Shown here: one piece after another, positions 1 through 5,669 of the stretch
How the letters are laid out: the number at the start of each line of letters is the position of its first letter
Position numbering within the stretch: the stretch's first letter is position 1
DNA from: JBDTRY01 sp039931435
GTDB lineage: Bacteria; Acidobacteriota; Thermoanaerobaculia; Gp7-AA8
Direction of reading: 5' to 3'
NCBI GenBank assembly: GCA_039931435.1
Contig: JBDTRY010000186.1
Location: 1 to 7,730 of the forward strand
Length of the DNA stretch: 7,730 nt
The notes under the pieces: model-generated
Database searches by the model: none
What the model saw: only the letters and a program-made list of their open reading frames with translations
Told to the model about the DNA's origin: nothing
Made by a program: the position numbers and the translations under genes

Positions 1-191
1 TGTCAAAAGTATCTTGAAATCACAACCGGCGCTGCTGCTCGTAGGGCCGCACGGCCAGCCGTGCGGCCGATACCCTTTGCCATCCCATCCTGTTGAATCG
101 TTGACTGTATGCACCTTTCCAGAAGAATACCGGCCGCACGCCGTGCGGCCCTACGAGTTCGTGCTTCTCTGAGGTTCCCCTGGTTTTGACA
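1..191. repeat. Possible MITE-like palindromic element with two inverted family A repeats
   Basis: An 8-base sequence TGTCAAAA at 1-8 is the exact reverse complement of TTTTGACA at 184-191. Inside lie two inverted copies of family A: 38-73 (CTCGTAGGGCCGCACGGC…) and 127-157 (…GTGCGGCCCTACGAG). The first copy has an 11-base-arm palindrome, GGCCGCACGGC (45-55) with GCCGTGCGGCC (58-68). The second has GGCCGCAC (132-139) with GTGCGGCC (143-150). The left copy carries five extra central bases relative to the right. No protein gene is supported here. The terminal match is short and the left end coincides with the window edge, so the true boundaries are unknown. Confidence 0.5.
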
Positions 192-197
192 CAGCCT

Positions 198-400
198 CTC
201 GTTCGGGATGACACGTTCGTTACGCCGGCTTTACGTCATCTTTCGAGCAGCGAGCTCCGCTCCCGAGCAGACTTGCCAGCGAGGGAATCGTGGCGCGCCC
301 CTCATCCGGCTCGCTTCGCTCGCCACCTTCTCCCCGCTTGCGGGGAGAAGGACTGGTATGGTCGCCCCGAGTTCCCCTCCCCGCGTGCAAAAATACCCCC
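198..400. repeat. Family C remnant followed by family B dispersed repeat (copy 1)
   Basis: The stretch 198-215 (CTCGTTCGGGATGACACG) resembles the right end of the family C hairpin near 2829-2848 and is probably a remnant. From about 240 to 375 lies family B. Its core at 301-352 runs CTCATCCGGCTCGCTTCG, then a hairpin formed by CTTCTCCCCG and CGGGGAGAAG around 327-350, then GGACTGGT. A diverged copy in the opposite orientation occupies about 4411-4520. The open frames across this stretch are repeat-derived, and the pseudouridine synthase starts only at 401. With the element at 1-191, this accounts for the whole 400-base spacer. Confidence 0.6.
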
Positions 401-1333
401 ATGCAACTGCTGGTTGATGCGGACTCCTCTGGTCGGCTCGATACCTTGCTGGCTCGAAGCTTTCCAGAGCACTCCCGAAGTTTCCTGGCGCGCCTGATCG
501 ACGAGGGTCACGTCCTGATCGACGGCGCTCCGGCGACGAAGCGCTCGCAGACCATCGCCCCGGGCCAGCGCATCACCGTCACCGTTCCCGAGCCGGAGAC
601 TTCCCCGATCGCTTCGCAGAACATCGCCCTGACCGTCCTCTACCAGGACGCGGCCATCGCCGTCATCGACAAGCCCGCGGGGATGGTCGTCCATCCTGCG
701 GCCGGCCATCGCGACGGCACTCTGGTCAACGCCCTTCTCTTCCACATGCCTGATCTCAGCGGTGTGGGCGGCGAGATCCGTCCGGGCATCGTGCATCGGC
801 TGGACAAAGACACGAGTGGCCTGATGGTCGTGGCCAAGACGGATGCGGCCCATCGAAATCTTTCGGCCAACTGGGGAACGGAGAAAATCCAGAAGCACTA
901 CCTGGCCATTGTCTATGGTGTGGCGAAGCCAGCGGCCGGTACGATCGACCGTCCCGTGGGCCGGCACCCGAAGGACCGCGTGCGCATGGGGATCGTCGCC
1001 GGAGGGCGGCGGGCGGTGACGATCTATCGGACGCTGGAGGAGTTCCGCGGCGTTTCCCTTGTGGCCTGTGAATTGAAAACGGGACGGACGCACCAGATCC
1101 GCGTGCACATGCAGGCCATCGGACACCCGATCGTCGGCGACGCGATGTATTCCGGTCCACAGTGGCGGGGCATTCCCGACAAGAGAATTCAGAAAACCCT
1201 GGCCGCCATGCAGCGCCAGGCCCTGCACGCATCGCGGCTGATGTTTCCGCACCCGACCACCGGGGACTCGATGTCGTTCCAGTCGGAATTGCCGCAGGAC
1301 ATGGCGACGATGATCGAGGCATTGCGCGGGTAA
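401..1333 (+). CDS. RluA-family 23S rRNA pseudouridine synthase (RluD-like)
   Basis: This 310-residue protein should convert specific uridines in structured RNA to pseudouridine. RluD, the closest well-known type, modifies helix 69 of 23S rRNA in the large ribosomal subunit. An N-terminal S4-like RNA-binding domain spans roughly residues 10-60 (GRLDTLLARSF…LIDEGHVLIDG…). The catalytic domain follows, with IDKPAGMVVHP at 89-99 and the family motif HRLDKDTSGL at 132-141; D135 is the expected catalytic aspartate. KTGRTHQIRVHM (226-237) and GHPIVGD (241-247) are further family signatures. Length is normal for RluC/RluD. The ATG at 401 is preferred because the frame upstream is repeat-derived and the S4 domain begins directly after it. 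No Shine-Dalgarno is visible in the C-rich stretch before the ATG. RluC, RluD and other paralogues cannot be told apart securely here, so no symbol is given. The gene appears monocistronic. Confidence 0.95.
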   Translation: MQLLVDADSSGRLDTLLARSFPEHSRSFLARLIDEGHVLIDGAPATKRSQTIAPGQRITVTVPEPETSPIASQNIALTVLYQDAAIAVIDKPAGMVVHPAAGHRDGTLVNALLFHMPDLSGVGGEIRPGIVHRLDKDTSGLMVVAKTDAAHRNLSANWGTEKIQKHYLAIVYGVAKPAAGTIDRPVGRHPKDRVRMGIVAGGRRAVTIYRTLEEFRGVSLVACELKTGRTHQIRVHMQAIGHPIVGDAMYSGPQWRGIPDKRIQKTLAAMQRQALHASRLMFPHPTTGDSMSFQSELPQDMATMIEALRG

Positions 1334-1334
1334 C

Positions 1335-1423
1335 GTAGGGCCGCACGGCGTGCGGCCGGTATCCCGGTAGTGAGCTGCGGCCATCGTGTCCCTGGTAGGG
1401 CCGCACGGCGTGCGGCCGGTATC
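1335..1423. repeat. Family A repeat, two identical direct copies 60 bases apart
   Basis: Two identical 29-base copies occupy 1335-1363 and 1395-1423, separated by 31 bases. Each begins GTAGGG, contains the palindrome GGCCGCAC-GGC-GTGCGGCC and ends GGTATC. The first copy starts two bases after the pseudouridine synthase stop codon, so its hairpin could shape the 3' end of that mRNA. There is no following T-run, so it is not a standard intrinsic terminator. The same repeat occurs inverted or diverged at 41-73, 127-154 and 1467-1494. Confidence 0.8.
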
Positions 1424-1466
1424 CTCGCCATTCCGTCTGCGAATTGGCCACCGAAGGATGGCGAGA

Positions 1467-1494
1467 GATGCCGGCCGTACGCCGTAAACCCTAC
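1467..1494. repeat. Diverged inverted copy of family A repeat
   Basis: This 28-base stretch (GATGCCGGCCGTACGCCG…CCCTAC) is the family A repeat in opposite orientation, with several substitutions and one base missing. The flanks also pair: TATCCTCGCCATTCC after the second direct copy (about 1419-1433) matches GGATGGCGAGAGATG (1456-1470) imperfectly. Thus 1395-1494 forms a larger imperfect inverted repeat with a loop of about 20-30 bases. An ATG at 1468 is in frame with the receptor gene but lies within this repeat. Confidence 0.6.
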
Positions 1495-1541
1495 GAATGG
1501 GTAGGAGTGACCGTTTGCGAGCACGCTTCCCTTCGCTCCTT

Positions 1542-1550
1542 TGCTAGAAT
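1542..1550 (+). promoter_or_regulatory. Candidate extended -10 promoter of the importer operon
   Basis: TGCTAGAAT matches the extended -10 pattern TGnTAnnAT and ends 13 bases before the receptor ATG at 1564. Transcription would begin near 1556-1558, leaving a leader of only about 6-8 bases. No convincing -35 hexamer is seen at the usual distance, as expected for an extended -10 promoter. No Shine-Dalgarno lies in CCCACCACTCGCG before the ATG. This is inference from motif and position only. Confidence 0.4.
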
Positions 1551-1563
1551 CCCACCACTCGCG

Positions 1564-2586
1564 ATGACCCGCCTCCGAAAACTCCTGGCCGCCGCCGCGA
1601 TCTTCGTGGCCCTTCTCACCATTCCCGCGTGCCGCCACCGCGTATCCTCCGCGGACGACAAATCGAAAATTCACGTCGGAATCGTCTTTGATATCGGCGG
1701 CAAGGATGATCGCTCCTTCAACGCTGCGGCGTGGGAAGGAGTGAAGCGTGCCTCGAAGGATCTGCCCATTGTCCTGCGCGACGTCGAGCCAGGCGATCCC
1801 AGTTCCATCGAACCGGCCATGCGCGCCTTCGCCGAACGGGGCTACGACCTGATCATCGGCGTCGGGTTCGCCCAGTCTCCGATCATGGAACAGGTCGCCA
1901 AAGACTATCCCAAGCTGAAGTTCGCCATCATCGACGGTGTCATCGATCTACCCAACACCGCCTCTCTCATCTTCAAGGAGCACGAAGGCTCCTATCTCGT
2001 GGGCATGATCGCCGCCGAAAAAACGAAGAGCGACGTGCTGGGATTCATCGGAGGGATGGACATTCCTCTGATCCACAAGTTTGCCACCGGGTACGAAGAG
2101 GGCGCTCATGCCGTGAATCCGAAGATCCGGGTCATCAGGAACTATGTCGGCGTCACAGACGTCGCCTGGAACAATCCCGGTAAAGGGAAAGAGCTGGCCA
2201 TGGCGCAGATCGGAAAGGGCGCCGACATCATCTTCACCGCCGCGGGGAACTCCGGACTGGGGGCTTTCGACGCCGTGGAGCAGTACGACGACAAGTACGT
2301 CATCGGCGTCGACTCCAATCAGAACTGGGTCAAGCCCGGACATGTGCTCACCAGCATGGTCAAGCGTGTGGACAATGCCGTCTACCAGATCATCGAAGAC
2401 CGCGTCCAGGGTAAATTCCAGGGCGGCATCCACGTCTACGGCCTCTCCAACAACGGAGTGGCCTACGCACTCGACCAGTACAATCGCGCCCTCATTCCGG
2501 CGCAGACCATCAAGGACGTCGAAGCGGCCCGGCAGAAAATCATCGACGGAAAGATCCACGTCACCGACGCCATGGCGGGCAAGTGA
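1564..2586 (+). CDS. BMP/PnrA-family lipoprotein, nucleoside-binding receptor of an ABC importer
   Basis: The product is a 340-residue substrate-binding lipoprotein of the BMP family (PnrA/TmpC, YufN/BmpA type). It should capture purine nucleosides outside the cytoplasmic membrane and deliver them to the permease pair encoded downstream. A signal peptide is plain: MTRLRKLL, a hydrophobic core to about residue 20, and a lipobox-like IPAC with Cys23 as the lipidation site. Family landmarks are HVGIVFDIGGKDDRSFN (37-53), IIGVGFAQ (97-104), GFIGGMDIP (160-168), FTAAGNSGLG (224-233), VIGVDSNQ (246-253) and LTSMVKR (262-268). D250 and K267 lie where PnrA-type proteins contact the nucleoside. The ATG at 1564 is preferred over the in-frame ATG at 1468, which would bury the signal peptide behind repeat-derived sequence. 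It is the first gene of the four-gene importer cluster. Nucleoside specificity is family inference; other BMP proteins bind other ligands such as autoinducer-2-like compounds or purine-related molecules. Confidence 0.93.
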   Translation: MTRLRKLLAAAAIFVALLTIPACRHRVSSADDKSKIHVGIVFDIGGKDDRSFNAAAWEGVKRASKDLPIVLRDVEPGDPSSIEPAMRAFAERGYDLIIGVGFAQSPIMEQVAKDYPKLKFAIIDGVIDLPNTASLIFKEHEGSYLVGMIAAEKTKSDVLGFIGGMDIPLIHKFATGYEEGAHAVNPKIRVIRNYVGVTDVAWNNPGKGKELAMAQIGKGADIIFTAAGNSGLGAFDAVEQYDDKYVIGVDSNQNWVKPGHVLTSMVKRVDNAVYQIIEDRVQGKFQGGIHVYGLSNNGVAYALDQYNRALIPAQTIKDVEAARQKIIDGKIHVTDAMAGK

Positions 2587-2612
2587 CTATGCCCGGCGAC
2601 GTTCGACGTGTG

Positions 2613-2634
2613 GCCGAGCATTCCAATGTTCGGC
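2613..2634 (+). other. Intercistronic stem-loop just after the receptor gene
   Basis: GCCGAGCATT (2613-2622) pairs with AATGTTCGGC (2625-2634) through ten positions, one of them a G-U wobble in RNA. The tip has only two unpaired bases, so the terminal pair would open. The hairpin starts 26 bases after the receptor stop codon and is not followed by a T-run. It may protect the receptor mRNA 3' end or attenuate transcription into the ATPase gene. Either would fit the higher receptor levels that importers usually need, but the role is inferred. Confidence 0.4.
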
Positions 2635-2648
2635 GTCCTCTGATTCAG

Positions 2649-2727
2649 AGCAACCGGGAAGGTAGAAGAGATCCTTCGCTCGACGCTCAGGATGACAAGA
2701 CTTTTTCGCTCGACGCCTCTGATGAAA
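2649..2727. repeat. Family C dispersed repeat with a degenerate tandem half
   Basis: The segment 2650-2697 (GCAACCGGGAAGGTAGAAG…CAGGATGACA) matches the reverse complement of 6699-6747 with one substitution and one single-base indel over about 49 bases. Directly after it, 2705-2727 repeats the 23 bases of 2675-2697 at 18 positions (TTCGCTCGACGC…GATGA). Both lie in the spacer between the receptor and ATPase genes. Confidence 0.75.
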
Positions 2728-2753
2728 GGCACCCACCCGTGATACGAAGTACA

Positions 2754-2846
2754 TGTCATCCCGAAGCGAAGCGAGGGATCTCCCGCTCGTGTGAGGTGGC
2801 CGTCGTTACACGCGCGGGAGATCCCTCGCTTCGCTTCGGGATAACA
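2754..2846. repeat. Large family C palindrome between receptor and ATPase genes
   Basis: The left arm 2754-2786 (TGTCATCCCGAAGCGAAGCG…CTCCCGC) and right arm 2814-2846 (GCGGGAGATCCCTCGCTTCG…ATAACA) are reverse complements over 33 bases with one mismatch. Pairing continues inward with about 8 of the next 10 positions, leaving a loop of only some 8-12 bases. In RNA this would be a very stable hairpin upstream of the ATPase ribosome binding site. No T-run follows, so it is not a canonical terminator. It belongs to the same family as 6699-6802. Confidence 0.85.
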
Positions 2847-2875
2847 CGCCGGGGCGGCCGCTCCCGATGTTTTGC

Positions 2876-2882
2876 GGGGTGA
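2876..2882 (+). promoter_or_regulatory. Ribosome binding site of the ATPase gene
   Basis: GGGGTGA lies seven bases before the ATG at 2890 and resembles the Shine-Dalgarno consensus GGAGGTGA. It fixes the ATPase start at 2890 rather than at an earlier codon of the same frame. Its last three bases are also the stop codon of the bridging open frame, so a ribosome ending there would sit on this site. Confidence 0.6.
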
Positions 2883-2889
2883 CGCATCC

Positions 2890-4410
2890 ATGATCGAGCT
2901 CCGCAAAATCAGCAAGCGCTTCGGCAACGTTCTGGCCAACGACTCGGTCGACATCACCGTTCGCAAAGGCACCATCCACGCCATCGTCGGAGAGAACGGC
3001 GCAGGCAAGTCGACGGCCATGCGCATCGCCTATGGCTCCTACCTGCCCGACTCAGGAGAGATCCTGCTGGATGGCTCGCCGGTGGACATTCACTCCCCTG
3101 CCGACGCCATCAGCCATGGAATCGGCATGGTGCACCAGCACTTCACGCTGGTCGACACCATGACCGTTGCCGAGAACATCATCCTCGGAGCCGAGCCCGG
3201 GTCGGCATTCGCACTCTCCCTTGGCGAAGCAGCGAGGGAGGTGCGGGCCTTGTCCGATTCATTCGGACTGTCGGTCGACCCCGATGCCCGGATCGATCAG
3301 CTCTCCGTCGGACAACAACAGCGTGTCGAACTTTTGAAAGCACTGTACCGGCGGGCGCAGATCCTGATTCTCGACGAGCCCACCGCGGTCCTGACCCCGC
3401 AGGAAATCGAGAGTTTCTTCGCCATCCTGCGCTCCATGCGCGCCCAGGGCCGGACGGTGATCATCATCACCCACAAGCTCGCCGAGGTCCTGGAAATCTC
3501 CGATGAGGTCACCGTCATGCGCGACGGGAAGGTCGTTGGACAGCTTGAGACGGCCTCCACGAACGCCGCCGAACTGGCCCGCCTCATGGTCGGCCGCGAG
3601 GTCCTGCTGCAGGTCGAGAAGCCGCCCGCAGAACCCGGAAAGCGGATCCTCACCGTGCGCAAGCTAACCATCGAGGACGCCGCCGGCATCCGGCGCGTTC
3701 AGGGAGTTTCCTTCGAAGTGCGCGCCGGTGAGATCGTCGGCATCGCCGGCGTCGAAGGCAACGGCCAGACGGAACTGATCGAAGCGATTGCCGGACTGGT
3801 CGACGTGGCCCACGTCACCGGCAGCATCGAAATCGGGGGCGCGGAAGTGGGACGCCTCAGCGCCCGCGGCCGGCGCGAGCGGGGCATCGCCCACATCCCC
3901 GAAGATCGCCATCGTCGCGGCCTGCTCCTCGATTTCGACCTGGCGGAGAACAGCATTCTTGGCGTCCATTACCGCAAACCGATCGTGACCGGTGGCGTTT
4001 TCATTGACCGGAAAGCAACAGAGGACAATGCCGAGCGCATCGTCAAAGCTTTCGACGTCAGGCCTCCCGAGATCCAGCTCCTCGCCCGCGCCCTCTCTGG
4101 CGGGAATCAGCAGAAGCTGGTAATCGGCAGGGAGTTCGCGCTCAACCCCCGCCTGCTCCTGGTCTCACAGCCCACTCGCGGGGTGGACATCGGAGCGATC
4201 GAGTTCATTCACCGGAAACTCGTGGCTTTGCGTGATGGCGGCTGCGCGATCCTGCTGGTTTCCTCAGAACTGGATGAAGTGACGTCGCTGTCGGATCGCC
4301 TTCTGGTGATGCACGAGGGACAGATCGTCGGCGAAGTCGATCCGGCCACCACGCCGATCAGCGAAATCGGCCTGATGATGACCGGCGGAGAGGCAAGAGT
4401 CGAGCGATGA
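2890..4410 (+). CDS. ABC importer ATPase with two nucleotide-binding domains (YufO/NupO-like)
   Basis: This 506-residue protein carries two fused ABC ATPase domains and should power nucleoside import on the cytoplasmic face of the membrane. Domain 1 is complete: Walker A GENGAGKST (34-42), Q-loop VHQHF (81-85), signature LSVGQQQR (138-145), Walker B ILILDEPTA (158-166) and switch histidine H195 in ITHKLAE. Domain 2 is degenerate in the way usual for this sugar/nucleoside group. Its Walker A is GVEGNGQTE (287-295), with Q in place of lysine. Its signature LSGGNQQK (402-409) is intact, its Walker B region reads LLLVSQPTRGVD (422-433) with Q in place of the catalytic glutamate, and the switch position is serine (LLVSSELDE). 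So one ATP site is probably the main hydrolytic one. Length and order are normal for RbsA/YufO-type proteins. A good ribosome binding site precedes the ATG, and the stop codon overlaps an ATG (ATGA) at 4407. Confidence 0.95.
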   Translation: MIELRKISKRFGNVLANDSVDITVRKGTIHAIVGENGAGKSTAMRIAYGSYLPDSGEILLDGSPVDIHSPADAISHGIGMVHQHFTLVDTMTVAENIILGAEPGSAFALSLGEAAREVRALSDSFGLSVDPDARIDQLSVGQQQRVELLKALYRRAQILILDEPTAVLTPQEIESFFAILRSMRAQGRTVIIITHKLAEVLEISDEVTVMRDGKVVGQLETASTNAAELARLMVGREVLLQVEKPPAEPGKRILTVRKLTIEDAAGIRRVQGVSFEVRAGEIVGIAGVEGNGQTELIEAIAGLVDVAHVTGSIEIGGAEVGRLSARGRRERGIAHIPEDRHRRGLLLDFDLAENSILGVHYRKPIVTGGVFIDRKATEDNAERIVKAFDVRPPEIQLLARALSGGNQQKLVIGREFALNPRLLLVSQPTRGVDIGAIEFIHRKLVALRDGGCAILLVSSELDEVTSLSDRLLVMHEGQIVGEVDPATTPISEIGLMMTGGEARVER

Positions 4411-4601
4411 GGGGCGAGAAAAAACCAGTCCGTCGCCCCGCTTGCGGGGAGAAAGCGGCGAGCCACGCGAGCCGGATGAGGGCCGCGCCTCCATTGCTCT
4501 GGCTTCGAAGCTCGGAACCACCTACCGGCCCCTGCATCGTCCTCTTCGAGCCTCGCGCCTCGAGTCCCGAGTCCGTCGAAATGAAAGGTCAGGCTGAATG
4601 A
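4407..4601 (+). other. Repeat-derived 64-codon open frame bridging ATPase and first permease genes
   Basis: An ATG at 4407 overlaps the ATPase stop (ATGA), and the frame runs uninterrupted to TGA at 4599-4601, which overlaps the permease ATG at 4598 (again ATGA). The protein would begin MRGEKKPVRRPACGEK, be rich in arginine and proline, and resemble no family I know. Its first part is family B repeat. It is more likely a read-through path for translational coupling, or chance, than a functional small protein. The final codons (ATG AAA GGT CAG GCT GAA) include the permease Shine-Dalgarno-like AAAGGT. Confidence 0.3.
4411..4520. repeat. Family B dispersed repeat (copy 2, inverted) inside the importer operon
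   Basis: The core 4435-4485 (GCCCCGCTTGCGGGGAGAAA, then GAGCCGGATGAGGGCCGCGC) is the reverse complement of the family B core at about 290-350. Similarity extends to ACCAGTCC (4424-4431) on one side and weakly into 4485-4510 on the other. It separates the ATPase and permease genes, which in related transporters are usually adjacent. The rest of the spacer, 4521-4597, is GC-rich with short palindromic bits such as CCTCGAGTCCCGAGTCC (4558-4574). Confidence 0.65.
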
Positions 4602-5665
4602 GTTTGCTGCGGAATCTCATCTTTCCTCTCGTTGCAGTCATCGCCGCGTTCGCGGTTGGCGCGGTGATCATCCTCATCATCGGCGGCGATCCTCTGGAGA
4701 CATACGGCCTGCTCATCGGGAGCGCCTTCTCCTGGCCCGATGGAATCGGCTACACGTTGTTCTACGCCACACCGCTGATCTTCACCGGCCTGGCAGTGGC
4801 CGTTGCCCTTCGCTGCGGGCTCCTGAACATCGGAGCGGAAGGACAGCTCTACGCAGCGGCGTTCGTCACGGCCTGGGTTGGGATCACGTTCGCCAATCTC
4901 CCGGCGTGGGCTCTCCTTCCCCTGTCGATGCTCGCGGCCATCGTGGCCGGCGCAATCTGGGGAGGAATCCCGGGCGTGCTCAAGGCGAAGTTCGGCGCGC
5001 ATGAAGTAATCAATACCATCATGATGAACTTCATTGCCGTGGCCCTGGCCAGCTACTTCGTTCAGTATCACTATCAGAAGGAAGGCGACCCGATCATGGA
5101 GTCCGTTCCCATCGGGGACAACGCTCACCTGGCCCGCCTTCACTCGTTCATTCCCGGGTTCCCGGAGCGCATCCCGCTGAATCTGGCGTTCATCCTCGCT
5201 CTTCTGGCCTGCCTCTTCGTCTACGTTCTTTTGTGGAAGACCAAATGGGGCTATGAAATCCGGGCCACGGGGATGAATCCACTCGCTGCCGAGTACGGTG
5301 GCATTTCAACGAAGAAGCAGATCATCCTCACGATGGCCATCTCCGGCGCTCTGGCGGGAATGGTCGGAATCAACGACGTTCTCGGATACCGCTACCGTTA
5401 CTATGATGGCTTCTCGGTCGGATACGGATTTACCGGAATCGCCGTGGCACTACTCGGCCGCAACCACCCTGCCGGTGTTCTGTTGTCGGCGATTCTCTTC
5501 GGAGCTCTTATTCGAGGCGGCCTGTTCGTCGATATCTTCACGCAGAGCGTTTCCAAGGACATCGTCCTCGTGCTGCAGGCAATGGTGATTCTCTTTGTGG
5601 CGTCTGAAGGGCTGTTCCGAGGAGCATTCGGGAAGTTCGGATTGCTGAAACGGTCGAAGGTCTGA
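4598..5665 (+). CDS. ABC importer permease, first subunit (YufP/NupP-like)
   Basis: This 355-residue integral membrane protein belongs to the BPD_transp_2 permease family and should form half of the nucleoside translocation channel. Hydrophobic segments are visible at about 8-29, 52-72, 84-98, 104-126, 136-155, 193-213, 241-262, 274-310 and 321-338, consistent with eight or more spans. LRCGLLNIGAEGQLY (71-85) is the family signature of the first permease. The cytoplasmic ATPase-coupling loop reads KWGYEIRATGMNPLAAEYGG (216-235). The ATG at 4598 is supported by AAAGGT at 4584-4589 and by the signal-anchor-like start MSLLRNLIFPLVAVIAAF. It is separated from the ATPase gene by 187 bases of mostly repeat sequence, but its stop lies only four bases before the next permease. 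The partner genes on both sides support the same importer. Confidence 0.94.
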   Translation: MSLLRNLIFPLVAVIAAFAVGAVIILIIGGDPLETYGLLIGSAFSWPDGIGYTLFYATPLIFTGLAVAVALRCGLLNIGAEGQLYAAAFVTAWVGITFANLPAWALLPLSMLAAIVAGAIWGGIPGVLKAKFGAHEVINTIMMNFIAVALASYFVQYHYQKEGDPIMESVPIGDNAHLARLHSFIPGFPERIPLNLAFILALLACLFVYVLLWKTKWGYEIRATGMNPLAAEYGGISTKKQIILTMAISGALAGMVGINDVLGYRYRYYDGFSVGYGFTGIAVALLGRNHPAGVLLSAILFGALIRGGLFVDIFTQSVSKDIVLVLQAMVILFVASEGLFRGAFGKFGLLKRSKV

Positions 5666-5669
5666 GCTG

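Larger units (their letters stand above)
2583..2882 (+). other. Repeat-derived 99-codon open frame bridging receptor and ATPase genes
   Basis: An open frame starts with GTG at 2583, overlapping the receptor stop codon (GTGA), and ends with TGA at 2880-2882, seven bases before the ATPase ATG. Its codons run through family C repeats, giving stretches such as CHPEAKRGISR and RAGDPSLRFG, which look like translated repeat rather than a folded protein. It may therefore be no real gene. It could still let ribosomes travel from the receptor gene to the ATPase gene. The spacer 2587-2889 otherwise holds only the hairpin at 2613-2634 and repeats. Confidence 0.25.

Noticed and set aside
101..128. TTGACT followed after 16 bases by AAGAAT, a possible sigma-70 promoter.
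   Set aside because: The -10 matches only four of six positions, it lies within a repeat element and almost 270 bases of repeats separate it from the nearest gene.
186..191. TTGACA as a -35 element.
   Set aside because: No -10-like hexamer lies 16-18 bases downstream on the plus strand; the sequence is better explained as the inverted end paired with 1-8.
287..295. Loss of the Walker A lysine and Walker B glutamate in the second ATPase domain, seen as possible gene decay.
   Set aside because: This degeneracy is usual in the second domain of RbsA/YufO-type double ATPases, and the rest of the domain, including LSGGNQQK, is intact.
302..1384. A long minus-strand open frame of 360 codons opposite the pseudouridine synthase.
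   Set aside because: It is antisense to a well-supported RluA-family gene, runs into repeats at both ends and shows no recognisable domain; it is a by-product of GC-rich codon use.
1335..1423. Two identical 29-base palindromic repeats with a 31-base spacer, resembling a minimal CRISPR array.
   Set aside because: The same repeat occurs singly, inverted and diverged at 41-73, 127-154 and 1467-1494, there are no further repeat-spacer units, and no cas gene is present. It is a dispersed element that array finders could miscall.
1468..1563. An in-frame ATG at 1468 that would extend the receptor by 32 residues.
   Set aside because: It lies inside a family A repeat, would place arginine-rich repeat sequence before the signal peptide, and precedes the candidate -10 box.
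1948..2559. A 203-codon minus-strand frame opposite the receptor gene.
   Set aside because: The receptor gene on the plus strand has clear family motifs throughout, and the antisense product has no recognisable features.
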